Positions 7,201 through 13,746 of a stretch of 30,551 nt of DNA are shown here, in pieces. Position 1 is the first letter of the stretch. Every line of letters begins with the position of its first letter. Source of the stretch: Prevotella sp. UBA1104 (GTDB taxonomy: Bacteria > Bacteroidota > Bacteroidia > Bacteroidales > Bacteroidaceae); NCBI GenBank assembly GCA_002314055.1, contig DCBP01000008.1, forward strand, positions 1-30,551, given 5' to 3'. The notes beneath the pieces are model-generated. The model ran no database searches, had not been told where the DNA came from, and saw nothing but the letters and a program-made list of their open reading frames with translations. The translations under genes were made by a program, and so were the position numbers.

Positions 7201-7593
7201 GCTATGAAGGCATATAAAAGCAGTGCAGAATATATGCTTGACAACGAGAGTATTTCGAGTTTGAAGAAAGACAAGTCTACTGCCGATGTGGTGGGCAATC
7301 TGCGTTGGATGTTAAGAAATACGGCTGTAGATGACAATGGAGAGTTTGCTGCCAAATGCGAAAAGTTGGAGAAAATCGTGAAACTTGGTGTGTTTACAGG
7401 ATTGAAAACTCAGATTAACAGTTTCAGAAGGGCTATAAAAAAAGGTTCTCCCACGGATATTGAACTGTCGGAACAATCTGTGAATGAAATCGACGGACTG
7501 TATGAACGGTATAATATTCCTTTGGATGACGATAGTCCTGAGAACAGTGAGCAAGTGGAGCCGCAGATAGTGGTGTCTGAAACTTTCGCTTAA
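4237..7593 (+). CDS. PLD-nuclease / SNF2-family helicase fusion, candidate restriction motor
   Basis: The 1118-residue protein joins an N-terminal phospholipase-D-like domain (residues ~1-200) to an SF2/SNF2 helicase. The PLD part shows H132-x-K134 (LHAKFYLL) and GSSN at 154-157; the Asp of a full HKD motif is not obvious. Helicase motifs follow: DVVGLGKT (275-282), DEAH (357-360), LLSATPLNN (~397-404) and, in the second RecA lobe, MQRIGRVNRIGS (~803-814). PLD nucleases coupled to ATP-driven helicases occur in the NgoAVII/CglI restriction family, and SNF2 plus methylase pairs occur in class 1 DISARM. This fusion resembles both and equals neither clearly. An adenine methyltransferase gene follows, so host defence is the best inference. 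No promoter was found directly upstream. Confidence 0.88.
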   Translation: MNTKFFNNTPENSLFKKFQGIAHNMLDFHTFQAVVGYFRSSGYFKLREEFKNVKKIQILVGINIDNIFRKQSKMFFGKIDEKAIIEAYSKDFVEEVKNAGYDEETERGILQFCQDIVDGRLEMRVHRSKNLHAKFYLLLPENHNPNSDGWVIMGSSNLSDSGLGTIKTDRYELNIALKDYDDVDYCKKEFENLWLDAVPIEMRDIEQMKGKTHLGQTPTPYELYMKVLIDTFGSQVEDDFTMELPDGVRDIRYQHDAVVQGYQMLMQHNGFFLADVVGLGKTIVAAMIAKRFVEANGRYTNILVVYPPALEKNWKDTFKLFGIKRYAQFVSNGSLNKIIAGEDNYRDKAEYDMVIVDEAHNFRSDTAGRYDDLQLICKSPRINEGMVRGRQKKVMLLSATPLNNRPTDLLNLLLLFQNARFSTIEGIQNLPVTFSPWIDEYAKLMRERKNDPTGKRNAEFARRTDALYEQIRTLVIDKVTVRRTRNNIKNVPAYKEDLDAQHIVFPDILPPNELEYVLDGGLDDLFYNTMDILTDTPNKETNPDGKGLHYARYRAIEFLQGSAREKYPRALHTSTLLTAIYRVHMVKRLESSFYAFRRSLQTFLRITNDMIKMFEENKVIIAPDIDVKDKQAKGWELDRIIEYAVDKKGKSKDDVLFEDSDFNDVFLKMLHEDAEKLKSLCQQWDAVKTDPKLELFVDKLQHELFKKSMNPTGKLVVFSESVDTVNYLTEQLTERLQRNDILDVCAANRDSLQQTIRECFDANSKVQSDRYNIVITSDVLAEGVNLHRANVIINYDSPWNATRLMQRIGRVNRIGSVADKIYNYMFYPSAQGNKEIHLYSNALIKMQGFHSAFGEDAQIYSKEEIVKDFEMFNPNIQDTVDRNLKFLEEVRELYRSNRALYNKIKALPPKSRTVRAVDACLVKNRDMHNSTVVYLSSPRKTEYYWVNGDGEAVSLPFLDAMDIMKAQADEQPLDFSKVMDSHYEHVKLAMKAYKSSAEYMLDNESISSLKKDKSTADVVGNLRWMLRNTAVDDNGEFAAKCEKLEKIVKLGVFTGLKTQINSFRRAIKKGSPTDIELSEQSVNEIDGLYERYNIPLDDDSPENSEQVEPQIVVSETFA

Positions 7594-7621
7594 TAATGAA
7601 CTGAAGTTTTATGATATTTGG

Positions 7622-8025
7622 TCTTCCCCTCTCCCGTCTCCCCTTCCAGGGGAGAAGCAGTTACCTTTTACTGACATATATATTGATGCGAATGTAAGCA
7701 AGGTCTTCTGTAACCCTTCCAGGGGAGAAGCTGTTACCATTTACTGACATATATATTGATGCGAATGTAAGCAAGGTCTTCTGTAACCCTTCCAGGGGAG
7801 AACTGTTACCTTTTACTGACATACATATTGATGCGAATGTAAGCAAGGTCTTCTGTAACCCTTCCAGTGGAGAAACTATTACCTTTTACTGACACTGCAA
7901 ATTATGTCGGATTACCTTTAGTAGAATATCATCAAGGCCTTTTCCGATTCTCCTCTGCAGCAAAATCTTTAAAGCAATAAGAGAAACTGCTCCGCCCCTG
8001 AAAGGGGAGGCGGGGGAGGGGAAGA
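7622..8025. repeat. MITE/REP-like element 1 with ~31-bp terminal inverted repeats
   Basis: The ends 7622-7652 and 7995-8025 are inverted copies matching at 28 of 31 positions, starting TCTTCCCCTC and ending in the complementary G-rich run. The element fills the spacer between the helicase and methyltransferase genes and contains 73-bp tandem repeats. A second element with the same termini lies after the methyltransferase gene. No transposase or ORF is inside, so it would be non-autonomous. G-rich hairpin ends recall REP-type elements. Confidence 0.75.
7641..7894. repeat. 73-bp direct tandem repeats, three copies plus a partial
   Basis: Units start at 7641, 7714, 7787 and 7859 with CCCTTCCAG. 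The first two are 73 bp, the third is 72 bp and the fourth stops after about 36 bp. Differences between units are few. There are no unique spacers between them, so this is not a CRISPR array. Confidence 0.85.
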
Positions 8026-8068
8026 TAAAAATAAGAAAATAAATAACTGATAAAATAGTAAAAAAACA

Positions 8069-11000
8069 ATGGCTTATACAAAAGATACTTTCCTGACTCT
8101 ATTTCAGTCAAAGTTTAATTTGTCGAAATGGCAGCTCCTGTTGAGTGATTACTTCAAGGGCGACGAAGTTCGTGTCAATCCGGAATTCCTCAAAGAGGAT
8201 ATTGACAACCGCAAGGGATATTTCCTTGGCAGCACTACGACTGCCGACCATTATAAGCTCGGATTCTTTTATTATAAAATGGAAGACGGTTCGGTATTGC
8301 GGCGCAAGGTAGGGTTGCGCAACCTTATTAAACCGTACCTCGGGTATGGCTTTGATGCTGCACTTGCTGTCTTTGACGATGGCAATAACTGGCGGTTGTC
8401 TCTGATCTGTGATTTGGATGATGAGGCTACCAACACGAAACGTTTTACTTATGTTTTCGGTGACGAGAGGGCCTTGTATAAAACTCCGGTATCGCGCTTC
8501 TTCGGGCTTCGCAACGACACCGACAAGTTCCTTTCTATAAGGGAGGCATTCTCAGTTGATGCCCTTTCGGATGATTTCTTCGACGAGTATCGCAAGCAGT
8601 ATGCCGAGTTTGTCAGATTCCTTACGGGTAAGGAGTATGTAAAGAGGGGCAACAAATGGGTGGAACAGGAAGTTGGCGAGCCCGACGCTCAGTTCTTTTC
8701 TTCTTTCGATGGCAGCGAGAAGATGGTGCGCGACTACGTAAAGAAGATGATGGGACGTATCGTTTTCCTTTATTTCCTTCAGAGCAAGGGATGGCTTGCC
8801 GGTAATCTCCATTATATGCACGACCTCTTCTATTCTACTTCTGACACCGTGAAGGCTGACTTCCTCGACAAGGTGTTGGAGCCGATGTTCTTTGGCTTGC
8901 TTAATACTAAGCCTGAGGACAGGGCAAATGCGCCTCTTGTGAATGGAGTGGGAGTGAAGTTTATACCTCAAGCGGATTCTATACCTTATCTTAATGGCGG
9001 ACTCTTCCAGCAGGAGGAGATTGACGAGGTGGATTCCCGTTTTCCTGCCAATATGTTCAAGAGTCTGTTTGACTTCTTCGACAGCTACAATTTCACCATC
9101 GACGAGAATGACCCGAACGATGCTGAGGTAGGCGTTGACCCGGAGATGCTCGGCAAAATCTTTGAGAACCTCTTGGAGGACAACAAGGACAAGGGGGCTT
9201 TCTATACTCCGAAGGAGATTGTTCGCTATATGTGTCAGGAGTCGCTGATTGCTTATCTTCAGACAAGCATTGAGGATGAGGAGATGAAAAAACATATCGC
9301 CAACTTTGTGAAGACTTGTGATGTAGAGGAACTGGGCGGTGCTTCTTCCGACCTCGCTTTGTCTATCGACCAAAAACTGAAGGACGTGAAGATCTGCGAC
9401 CCGGCAATCGGTTCGGGTGCCTTCCCTATGGGGTTGCTTCGCGAACTTTATGGCTGTCGCAAGGCTATCGAAATATTCGATGCTGACAATGCTGCCGACA
9501 TCAAGCGCCACATTATTCAGAATAATATCTATGGCGTGGATATAGAGAAAGGTGCCGTAGACATTGCCCGTCTACGCTTCTGGCTCGCCCTTATCATCGA
9601 CGAAAAGGAGCCTATGCCGCTCCCTAACCTCGACTTCAAAATTATGCAGGGCAACTCGTTGCTGGAGAGTTATAAGGGGGTGGATTTAGATATGACTACT
9701 AAGAAAGTGAAGACGGGTAAGGTTACGAAAAAGACAAGTGGTGTATTGTCTCTTGGCTTTGAAGAAACAGATATTCAGAAGACTATCCAGGATTTGGTTA
9801 AGTCGTATTTTAGTATTACAGACCATACTTTGCGTGCTCAGCGCCGAAATGAAATAGATAAATACGTAAAAGATTACATTAAAATTTGTGCTGAAGGAAA
9901 TCATGAAATACAGGCTGCCGTTGATGAATTGGAGATTCCGAACGACCAGTTCTTCCTGTGGCATACGTATTTCCATGATGTGTTTGAGAATGGTGGGTTT
10001 GATATTGTAATTGGGAATCCGCCGTATATAAAAGAATACGAAAACAAATCCGCTTTTGATGGATTTCGTGAAAAGTCTCCTTATTATGTTGGAAAAATGG
10101 ATTTATGGTATGGTTTTGCTTGTACGTCCATTGATTTGTTAAAAAATAGTGGTATATTATGTTTTATTGCAACAAACAATTGGGTTACAAATGCTGGAGC
10201 AGCATTAATGCGTAATAAAATTATCACAGATACAAAAATTCTTCAGCTTGTTGATTTTGGTGATTATATGGTTTTTGGAGACAGTGCAAGTATACAAACA
10301 ATGATAATGCTTTTTTCTAATACCAAAAAGAGCCTAAATTATAATTTTGATTACCGCAGACTTGTTAAAGGTACTCCTAATTTAAAAAATGCTTTAGAAC
10401 TATTAGATAAAAAAGAAGATGAAGCAATTTATTTATCTCCTCAAATAGATAGATTGAAAAATATTAATATGTTGCTAACTTTTAATAGTGAAGATAAAGA
10501 TGCTGTTTTTTCTCATATGCTGTATGATGCTGATTTTTTGAATGCTGATGAAGCTACGAATGGGATTCATCCACATTATGATTTCGTTAATAATAGAATT
10601 GCTAGGAAATTTCCTTTTGTAAAAAATGGTGAGGGCATTTTTGGCTTATCTATGTTAGAAAAAGAAAATTTACATTTGACAAGTGAGGAACTGCTGTTAG
10701 TCAAACCATATTATAATACATTTCAAGTTAAAAGGTACTATACAATTAAAGAGAATAATGAATGGATAATTTATACAAATTCTACATTCAAAAATATTAA
10801 TAGTATGGATTTATATCCACATCTGAAAGCCCATTTAGATAAATATGCGGATGTTATAAGTTCTGATAATAAGCCTTATGGTTTACATAGAGCTAGAGAT
10901 GAGCGCTTCTTTAAAGGTGAAAAAATAGTTAGTTTAAGAAAATGTGTTGGTAGACCTTCTTTTTCTTATTCAGACTTTGATGCATATGTTTCTGCAACTT

Positions 11001-11362
11001 TTTATGTAATAAAGACGGAACGTTATGATATGAAATATTTAACAGGGTTGTTGAATTCTACTTTAATAGCTTTTTGGCTTAGGAATAGGGGAAAAATGCA
11101 AGGAAATAATTATCAAATAGATAAAGAGCCTTTATTGCAGATTCCTTTAAAGAAAGAAAATGATGGTAAAGTTGCGAATTTAGTTGCATCTATTATTGAT
11201 AGACTCAAGACTAATCCTCAAGCCGACACCACCTCCTTAGAAAACCAAATCGACTACCTCGTCTACCACCTCTACAACTTAACCTACGATGAAGTCTTGG
11301 TTGTAGATCCGAATCCTCCGTTCACTCGAGAGCAATATGAGTCAGGCGATTATAACGAATAA
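8069..11362 (+). CDS. Eco57I/TaqI-type N6-adenine DNA methyltransferase, candidate modification subunit
   Basis: The 1097-residue protein carries adenine-methyltransferase motifs in gamma-class order: GAFYTP (376-381), the SAM-binding DPAIGSGAF (from 444), YGVDIEKGAVDIARLRFWLAL (motif II), MQGNSLLESY (motif III) and the catalytic NPPY (650-653). The ~200-residue N-terminal region resembles that of Eco57I-like enzymes, but I see no PD-(D/E)xK nuclease motif, so cleavage would have to come from the PLD-helicase. The C-terminal half after NPPY should hold the target-recognition domain. It is strikingly AT-rich (12 of 60 bases G+C at 10441-10500 against 33 of 60 at 9361-9420), then recovers in the last ~140 bp. 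This suggests a swapped specificity segment. Confidence 0.88.
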   Translation: MAYTKDTFLTLFQSKFNLSKWQLLLSDYFKGDEVRVNPEFLKEDIDNRKGYFLGSTTTADHYKLGFFYYKMEDGSVLRRKVGLRNLIKPYLGYGFDAALAVFDDGNNWRLSLICDLDDEATNTKRFTYVFGDERALYKTPVSRFFGLRNDTDKFLSIREAFSVDALSDDFFDEYRKQYAEFVRFLTGKEYVKRGNKWVEQEVGEPDAQFFSSFDGSEKMVRDYVKKMMGRIVFLYFLQSKGWLAGNLHYMHDLFYSTSDTVKADFLDKVLEPMFFGLLNTKPEDRANAPLVNGVGVKFIPQADSIPYLNGGLFQQEEIDEVDSRFPANMFKSLFDFFDSYNFTIDENDPNDAEVGVDPEMLGKIFENLLEDNKDKGAFYTPKEIVRYMCQESLIAYLQTSIEDEEMKKHIANFVKTCDVEELGGASSDLALSIDQKLKDVKICDPAIGSGAFPMGLLRELYGCRKAIEIFDADNAADIKRHIIQNNIYGVDIEKGAVDIARLRFWLALIIDEKEPMPLPNLDFKIMQGNSLLESYKGVDLDMTTKKVKTGKVTKKTSGVLSLGFEETDIQKTIQDLVKSYFSITDHTLRAQRRNEIDKYVKDYIKICAEGNHEIQAAVDELEIPNDQFFLWHTYFHDVFENGGFDIVIGNPPYIKEYENKSAFDGFREKSPYYVGKMDLWYGFACTSIDLLKNSGILCFIATNNWVTNAGAALMRNKIITDTKILQLVDFGDYMVFGDSASIQTMIMLFSNTKKSLNYNFDYRRLVKGTPNLKNALELLDKKEDEAIYLSPQIDRLKNINMLLTFNSEDKDAVFSHMLYDADFLNADEATNGIHPHYDFVNNRIARKFPFVKNGEGIFGLSMLEKENLHLTSEELLLVKPYYNTFQVKRYYTIKENNEWIIYTNSTFKNINSMDLYPHLKAHLDKYADVISSDNKPYGLHRARDERFFKGEKIVSLRKCVGRPSFSYSDFDAYVSATFYVIKTERYDMKYLTGLLNSTLIAFWLRNRGKMQGNNYQIDKEPLLQIPLKKENDGKVANLVASIIDRLKTNPQADTTSLENQIDYLVYHLYNLTYDEVLVVDPNPPFTREQYESGDYNE

Positions 11363-11390
11363 ATGACGAACAGAACATTCTGATCTACAT

Positions 11391-11625
11391 TCTTCCCCTC
11401 TCCCGTCTCCCCTTCCCGGGGAGAAGCGGTTACTCTTTCTGCTTGAGGACAGATACATTTGTTATTAAAACATTTGTAATTAAAACATTTGTCTGTGGAA
11501 TTATTAACAACTTGTTTATCGATTAAATAATGACGAATATGCAAGCTTTAGGCGTATAGGTCAAGTTTTACAGCAATCAAAGGTAACTGCTCCGCCCCCG
11601 GAGGGGGAGGCGGGGGAGGGGAAGA
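11391..11625. repeat. MITE/REP-like element 2, same termini as element 1
   Basis: The left end 11391-11421 nearly repeats the left end of element 1; the right end 11595-11625 is its inverted partner. The interior differs from element 1: it holds a 15-bp AT-rich tandem (ACATTTGTTATTAAA at 11455, ACATTTGTAATTAAA at 11470, partial at 11485). It fills the spacer between the methyltransferase gene and the 219-aa gene. Confidence 0.72.
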
Positions 11626-11660
11626 TTATAAATTCTAAACTTGAATAAAAAATAAACAAT

Positions 11661-12320
11661 ATGAGCAAGATTCAAGATTATTATAACTTCATGGATAAGT
11701 TTCAGGGTGATTTGAACGAAGAGCAAATAAAGATGCTTGAGGGATTGGAAGACCAGCTGATAGCAGAGGAAATTCTCCCTGCTATCAGCAAGTCTGTAGC
11801 TCCTGTGTTAAGTATTCTTCGCCGTCCTCTGATCCTTGTTGTAGATTACGATCCTCAAGGTGGTATCACCGTTAAGACAACTCGTGGGGAAGTAGTTGTA
11901 GAAGAAGATACAGCCAAGAAATATAAGATTCCATCCACAAGCAAGGTTGTGAAGGTAGCAGAAGCGCAAAAGCAAAATAAGGAGCAAAAAAAAATATATA
12001 ATGTAACTAAGCGAGGCTCTAGAACAGGTCTTTGTATTTGGTTACCCAATGGTGATTTTATTCAAGAGAAAAAAGCAAATATGACAATGGTTGAGGCTGT
12101 AGAGCAAGCAGGAGTAGAACGTGTTGCTGCATTGAAAATTCCACATAATGGTGATTTACTCGTATCTCGCGAGGCTCATCCTAAATATTCAAGTAGTCAG
12201 CAGAAATTATCCCACGGCTATCTCCTAAATACCCATTCAGGAACAAAAGACAAAGTGAAGCAACTCGAAAGAATCTCCCGTGAGTTGAAACTCGGTTGGA
12301 GGGTAGAACAGATAAAATAA
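11661..12320 (+). CDS. Hypothetical protein linked to the helicase-methyltransferase module
   Basis: This 219-residue soluble protein has no signal peptide or membrane segment. Three parts can be seen: an acidic N-terminal helix pair (~1-55), a middle region with ILVVDYDPQGGITVKTTRGE and a Lys/Gln-rich linker (~100-115), and a C-terminal region. That region runs from TGLCIWLPNGDF through MTMVEAVEQAGVERVAALKI, YLLNTHSGTKDKVKQLERIS and ELKLGWRVEQI. I do not recognise the family with confidence; similar C-terminal patterns exist in uncharacterised Bacteroidota proteins near restriction loci, from memory. Position and strand suggest it belongs to the module, perhaps as a DNA-binding or regulatory subunit. 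Confidence 0.75.
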   Translation: MSKIQDYYNFMDKFQGDLNEEQIKMLEGLEDQLIAEEILPAISKSVAPVLSILRRPLILVVDYDPQGGITVKTTRGEVVVEEDTAKKYKIPSTSKVVKVAEAQKQNKEQKKIYNVTKRGSRTGLCIWLPNGDFIQEKKANMTMVEAVEQAGVERVAALKIPHNGDLLVSREAHPKYSSSQQKLSHGYLLNTHSGTKDKVKQLERISRELKLGWRVEQIK

Positions 12321-12383
12321 TGCCGTCGTTCGGTAGGGCAATCTTTTATTGCACTCGCTCAATCGTTTTTTTTTTGAAAAGAA

Positions 12384-12413
12384 TTGTTGTTTCGAGAATA
12401 ATTGCTAATTTTG
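12384..12413 (+). promoter_or_regulatory. Promoter of the MNT/HEPN locus
   Basis: TTG (12384-12386), 19-bp spacer, TAATTTTG (12406-12413), then the ATG at 12435. Spacing and boxes fit the Bacteroidota -33/-7 consensus. A poly-T run (12366-12375) just upstream could also end transcription from the defence module, though its hairpin is weak. Confidence 0.55.
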
Positions 12414-12434
12414 TCCCTGTAATATAAGAAACTT

Positions 12435-12734
12435 ATGAAGACTCTTCAATATTATATATCAACGATAAAGCAGAATAGTTCCAAAATAACGCATGATTTT
12501 GGAATCAAAACTTTGCGCATCTTTGGTTCCGTTTCGCGAAATGAGCAAACGGAAGATAGCGACTTGGATATTTGTGTTGAGACAGAGACTCCCAATCCTT
12601 TTTTGTTAGTCAATTTGAAAGAGTTTTTGGAAACCCTTTTCCATTGTTCGGTGGATATAGTGAGAATTCATAAGAATATGAATCCATTTCTTAAATCAAG
12701 AATAGAACGGGATGGAATCTATGCAATACGATAA
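12435..12734 (+). CDS. MNT-domain nucleotidyltransferase antitoxin (MntA-like)
   Basis: The 99-residue minimal nucleotidyltransferase has the complete GS-x10-D-x-D signature: FGSVSRNEQTEDSDLDICVE, with GS at 32-33 and D44, D46. The usual Gly after Arg is Asn. In MNT/HEPN (type VII) systems the nucleotidyltransferase adenylylates the HEPN ribonuclease and so neutralises it. The gene overlaps the HEPN start by 14 bp (ATG 12721 within its last codons), typical of a translationally coupled pair. Its length is normal, and no damage is visible. Confidence 0.88.
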   Translation: MKTLQYYISTIKQNSSKITHDFGIKTLRIFGSVSRNEQTEDSDLDICVETETPNPFLLVNLKEFLETLFHCSVDIVRIHKNMNPFLKSRIERDGIYAIR

Positions 12735-13094
12735 AGGAGTAGCTTTAGATATACTTCATAGAGTTTTGAATTCATAGAGCATATAGAGGAACGTTCGCAA
12801 CATTACCGTTGTGGCGATGATTTTCTGATGTCTTCAACAGGGGGCATGATTCTCGATTCTATATGTATGCAATTTATAGCTATAGGCGAGAGCTTGAAAG
12901 GATTGGACAAGGTAACGAAAGGTGAACTCCTTCCAACTCATCCGGAGATAGATTGGAAAAATGTTAAAGGTCTGCGTTATATTATTGCTCATCACTATTT
13001 TGAAGTAGATGCTGATCAAATTTGGTGGATTATCGAAAATGAATTGCAACCTTTGAAAAAAGCAATTCTGGATATGATAAACTCTTTGAAATAA
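12721..13094 (+). pseudogene. HEPN ribonuclease toxin (HepT/DUF86-like), frameshifted
   Basis: From ATG 12721 the frame reads MQYDKGVALDILHRVLNS and hits TAG at 12775. Shifting frame at 12773/12774 restores IEHIEERSQHYRCGDDFLM and continues to 13094 with DSICMQFIAIGESLKGLDK and the catalytic R-x4-H-x-Y motif (RYIIAHHY). The joined product of about 125 residues has normal HepT length, so one base is missing near AATTC|ATAG. An internal ATG at 12828 could give an 88-residue C-terminal protein containing the motif but lacking the first helices. This could be a decayed gene, a phase-variable state or an assembly error. Confidence 0.8.
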
Positions 13095-13179
13095 AACAAG
13101 CCTTTGGGTATTATTTAAAATTATTTTTGAAATGAAGGAGTTTAAGGATTACACTTTTATCAGAAGTGTTAATATAAGT

Positions 13180-13202
13180 GGGTGCTCCTTATTGAGCATC
13201 CC
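13180..13202. repeat. Hairpin between the HEPN gene and higA
   Basis: GGGTGCTC (13180-13187) pairs with GAGCATCCC (13194-13202) with one bulged base and a 6-nt loop. It lies in the convergent gap just after the higA stop. Neither side has a strong T-run, so termination is only possible. Confidence 0.35.
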
Positions 13203-13210
13203 CTTACTTT

Positions 13211-13522
13211 CTATCCTAATACCAAAGAAAAACGTAAGCCAAGAGCGTCGGCAATTCGCAAAAAAGTGGATAGTTGCATATCAGTCTGTCCCATTTCAAG
13301 CGAAGATATATACTCACGCTTTTTACCAATTTTTTCAGCCAATACCTTTTGGGTAACATTCTGGCGTTTACGCTCATCTTTCAGAAGTTCTGCATAATAC
13401 CATGCCTTAGCTTTAGCCTCGAAGTCTTTACGTTCGGGACTATTCTCCTTACCATATTTTTCTTTCAAGTGGTCATCAAATGTTTTGAGACCAGCAAGTT
13501 TGTTCATGTCAAGTTTTAACAT
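13211..13522 (-). CDS. HigA-like HTH antitoxin
   Basis: The protein is 103 residues from ATG 13522 (MLKLDMNKLAG), preferred over an upstream TTG at 13528 that would overlap the toxin stop. It has a C-terminal XRE HTH (VTQKVLAEKIGKKREYISSLEMGQ, ~residues 57-80), preceded by a helical linker (FDDHLKEKYGKENSPERKDFEAKAKAWYYAELL). This layout matches antitoxins encoded after HigB/RelE-type toxins in Bacteroidota. It starts 2 bp after the toxin stop. The antitoxin is intact, but the toxin upstream is truncated. The normal promoter, which would sit before the toxin, appears to have been lost with the toxin's 5' end. Confidence 0.85.
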   Translation of the reverse strand: MLKLDMNKLAGLKTFDDHLKEKYGKENSPERKDFEAKAKAWYYAELLKDERKRQNVTQKVLAEKIGKKREYISSLEMGQTDMQLSTFLRIADALGLRFSLVLG

Positions 13523-13524
13523 TT

Positions 13525-13746
13525 TCAATCCTCTAAATAACGTTTAACAATGTTTTCTGCTTTCTTTATTTCTGCCTTATACTGCTTTGTGCCTTTCTTC
13601 AGAAATGAGTTAAGAAGAAGTACTTTAGTACTTTGAATAAAACTATCGTGGTCTACCGCAAGCAGTATAGTTCTATATTCATTGGAACTAATGGAAACAC
13701 GGAGTTCATGGAATTCCGTGTTTCCCAAGGCACAGACAAATGTTAC
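13525..13746 (-). pseudogene. 5'-truncated HigB/RelE-type toxin
   Basis: The frame GNTEFHELRVSISSNEYRTI...VDHDSFIQSTKVLLLNSFLKK...IKKAENIVKRYLED corresponds to the C-terminal two-thirds of RelE/HigB toxins (the F-x-E-L-R-V...Y-R-T-I-L core followed by LLN-x-FLKK). The usual ~35-40 N-terminal residues are absent. Upstream the frame is open only to the stop codon of the MscS-family gene (13747-13749), and there is no ATG; the only alternative start is TTG 13728. So the deletion appears to have joined the toxin to the end of the neighbouring gene. A near-perfect 15-bp-arm palindrome (13693-13725) lies close to the junction. Confidence 0.75.
13693..13725. repeat. Palindrome at the truncated toxin end
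   Basis: GGAAACACGGAGTTC (13693-13707), loop ATG, GAATTCCGTGTTTCC (13711-13725) match at 14 of 15 paired positions. It lies 22 bp after the MscS-family stop on the minus strand, so it may form the 3' end of that mRNA, although no T-run follows. Confidence 0.6.

Noticed and set aside
7661..7846. 61-codon minus-strand frame
   Set aside because: It is a translation of the 73-bp tandem repeat and repeats the same peptide.
7641..7894. CRISPR-like array
   Set aside because: Units are contiguous 73-bp tandem copies with no unique spacers and no cas genes.
8552..9511. 319-codon minus-strand open frame
   Set aside because: It lies fully inside the methyltransferase catalytic region, which has clear motifs on the plus strand; the antisense frame has no recognisable domain.
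4237..11362. Complete DISARM or BREX system
   Set aside because: No drmA/drmB (DUF1998), pglZ, brxC or lon-like genes are in the window; only the helicase plus methyltransferase theme is shared.
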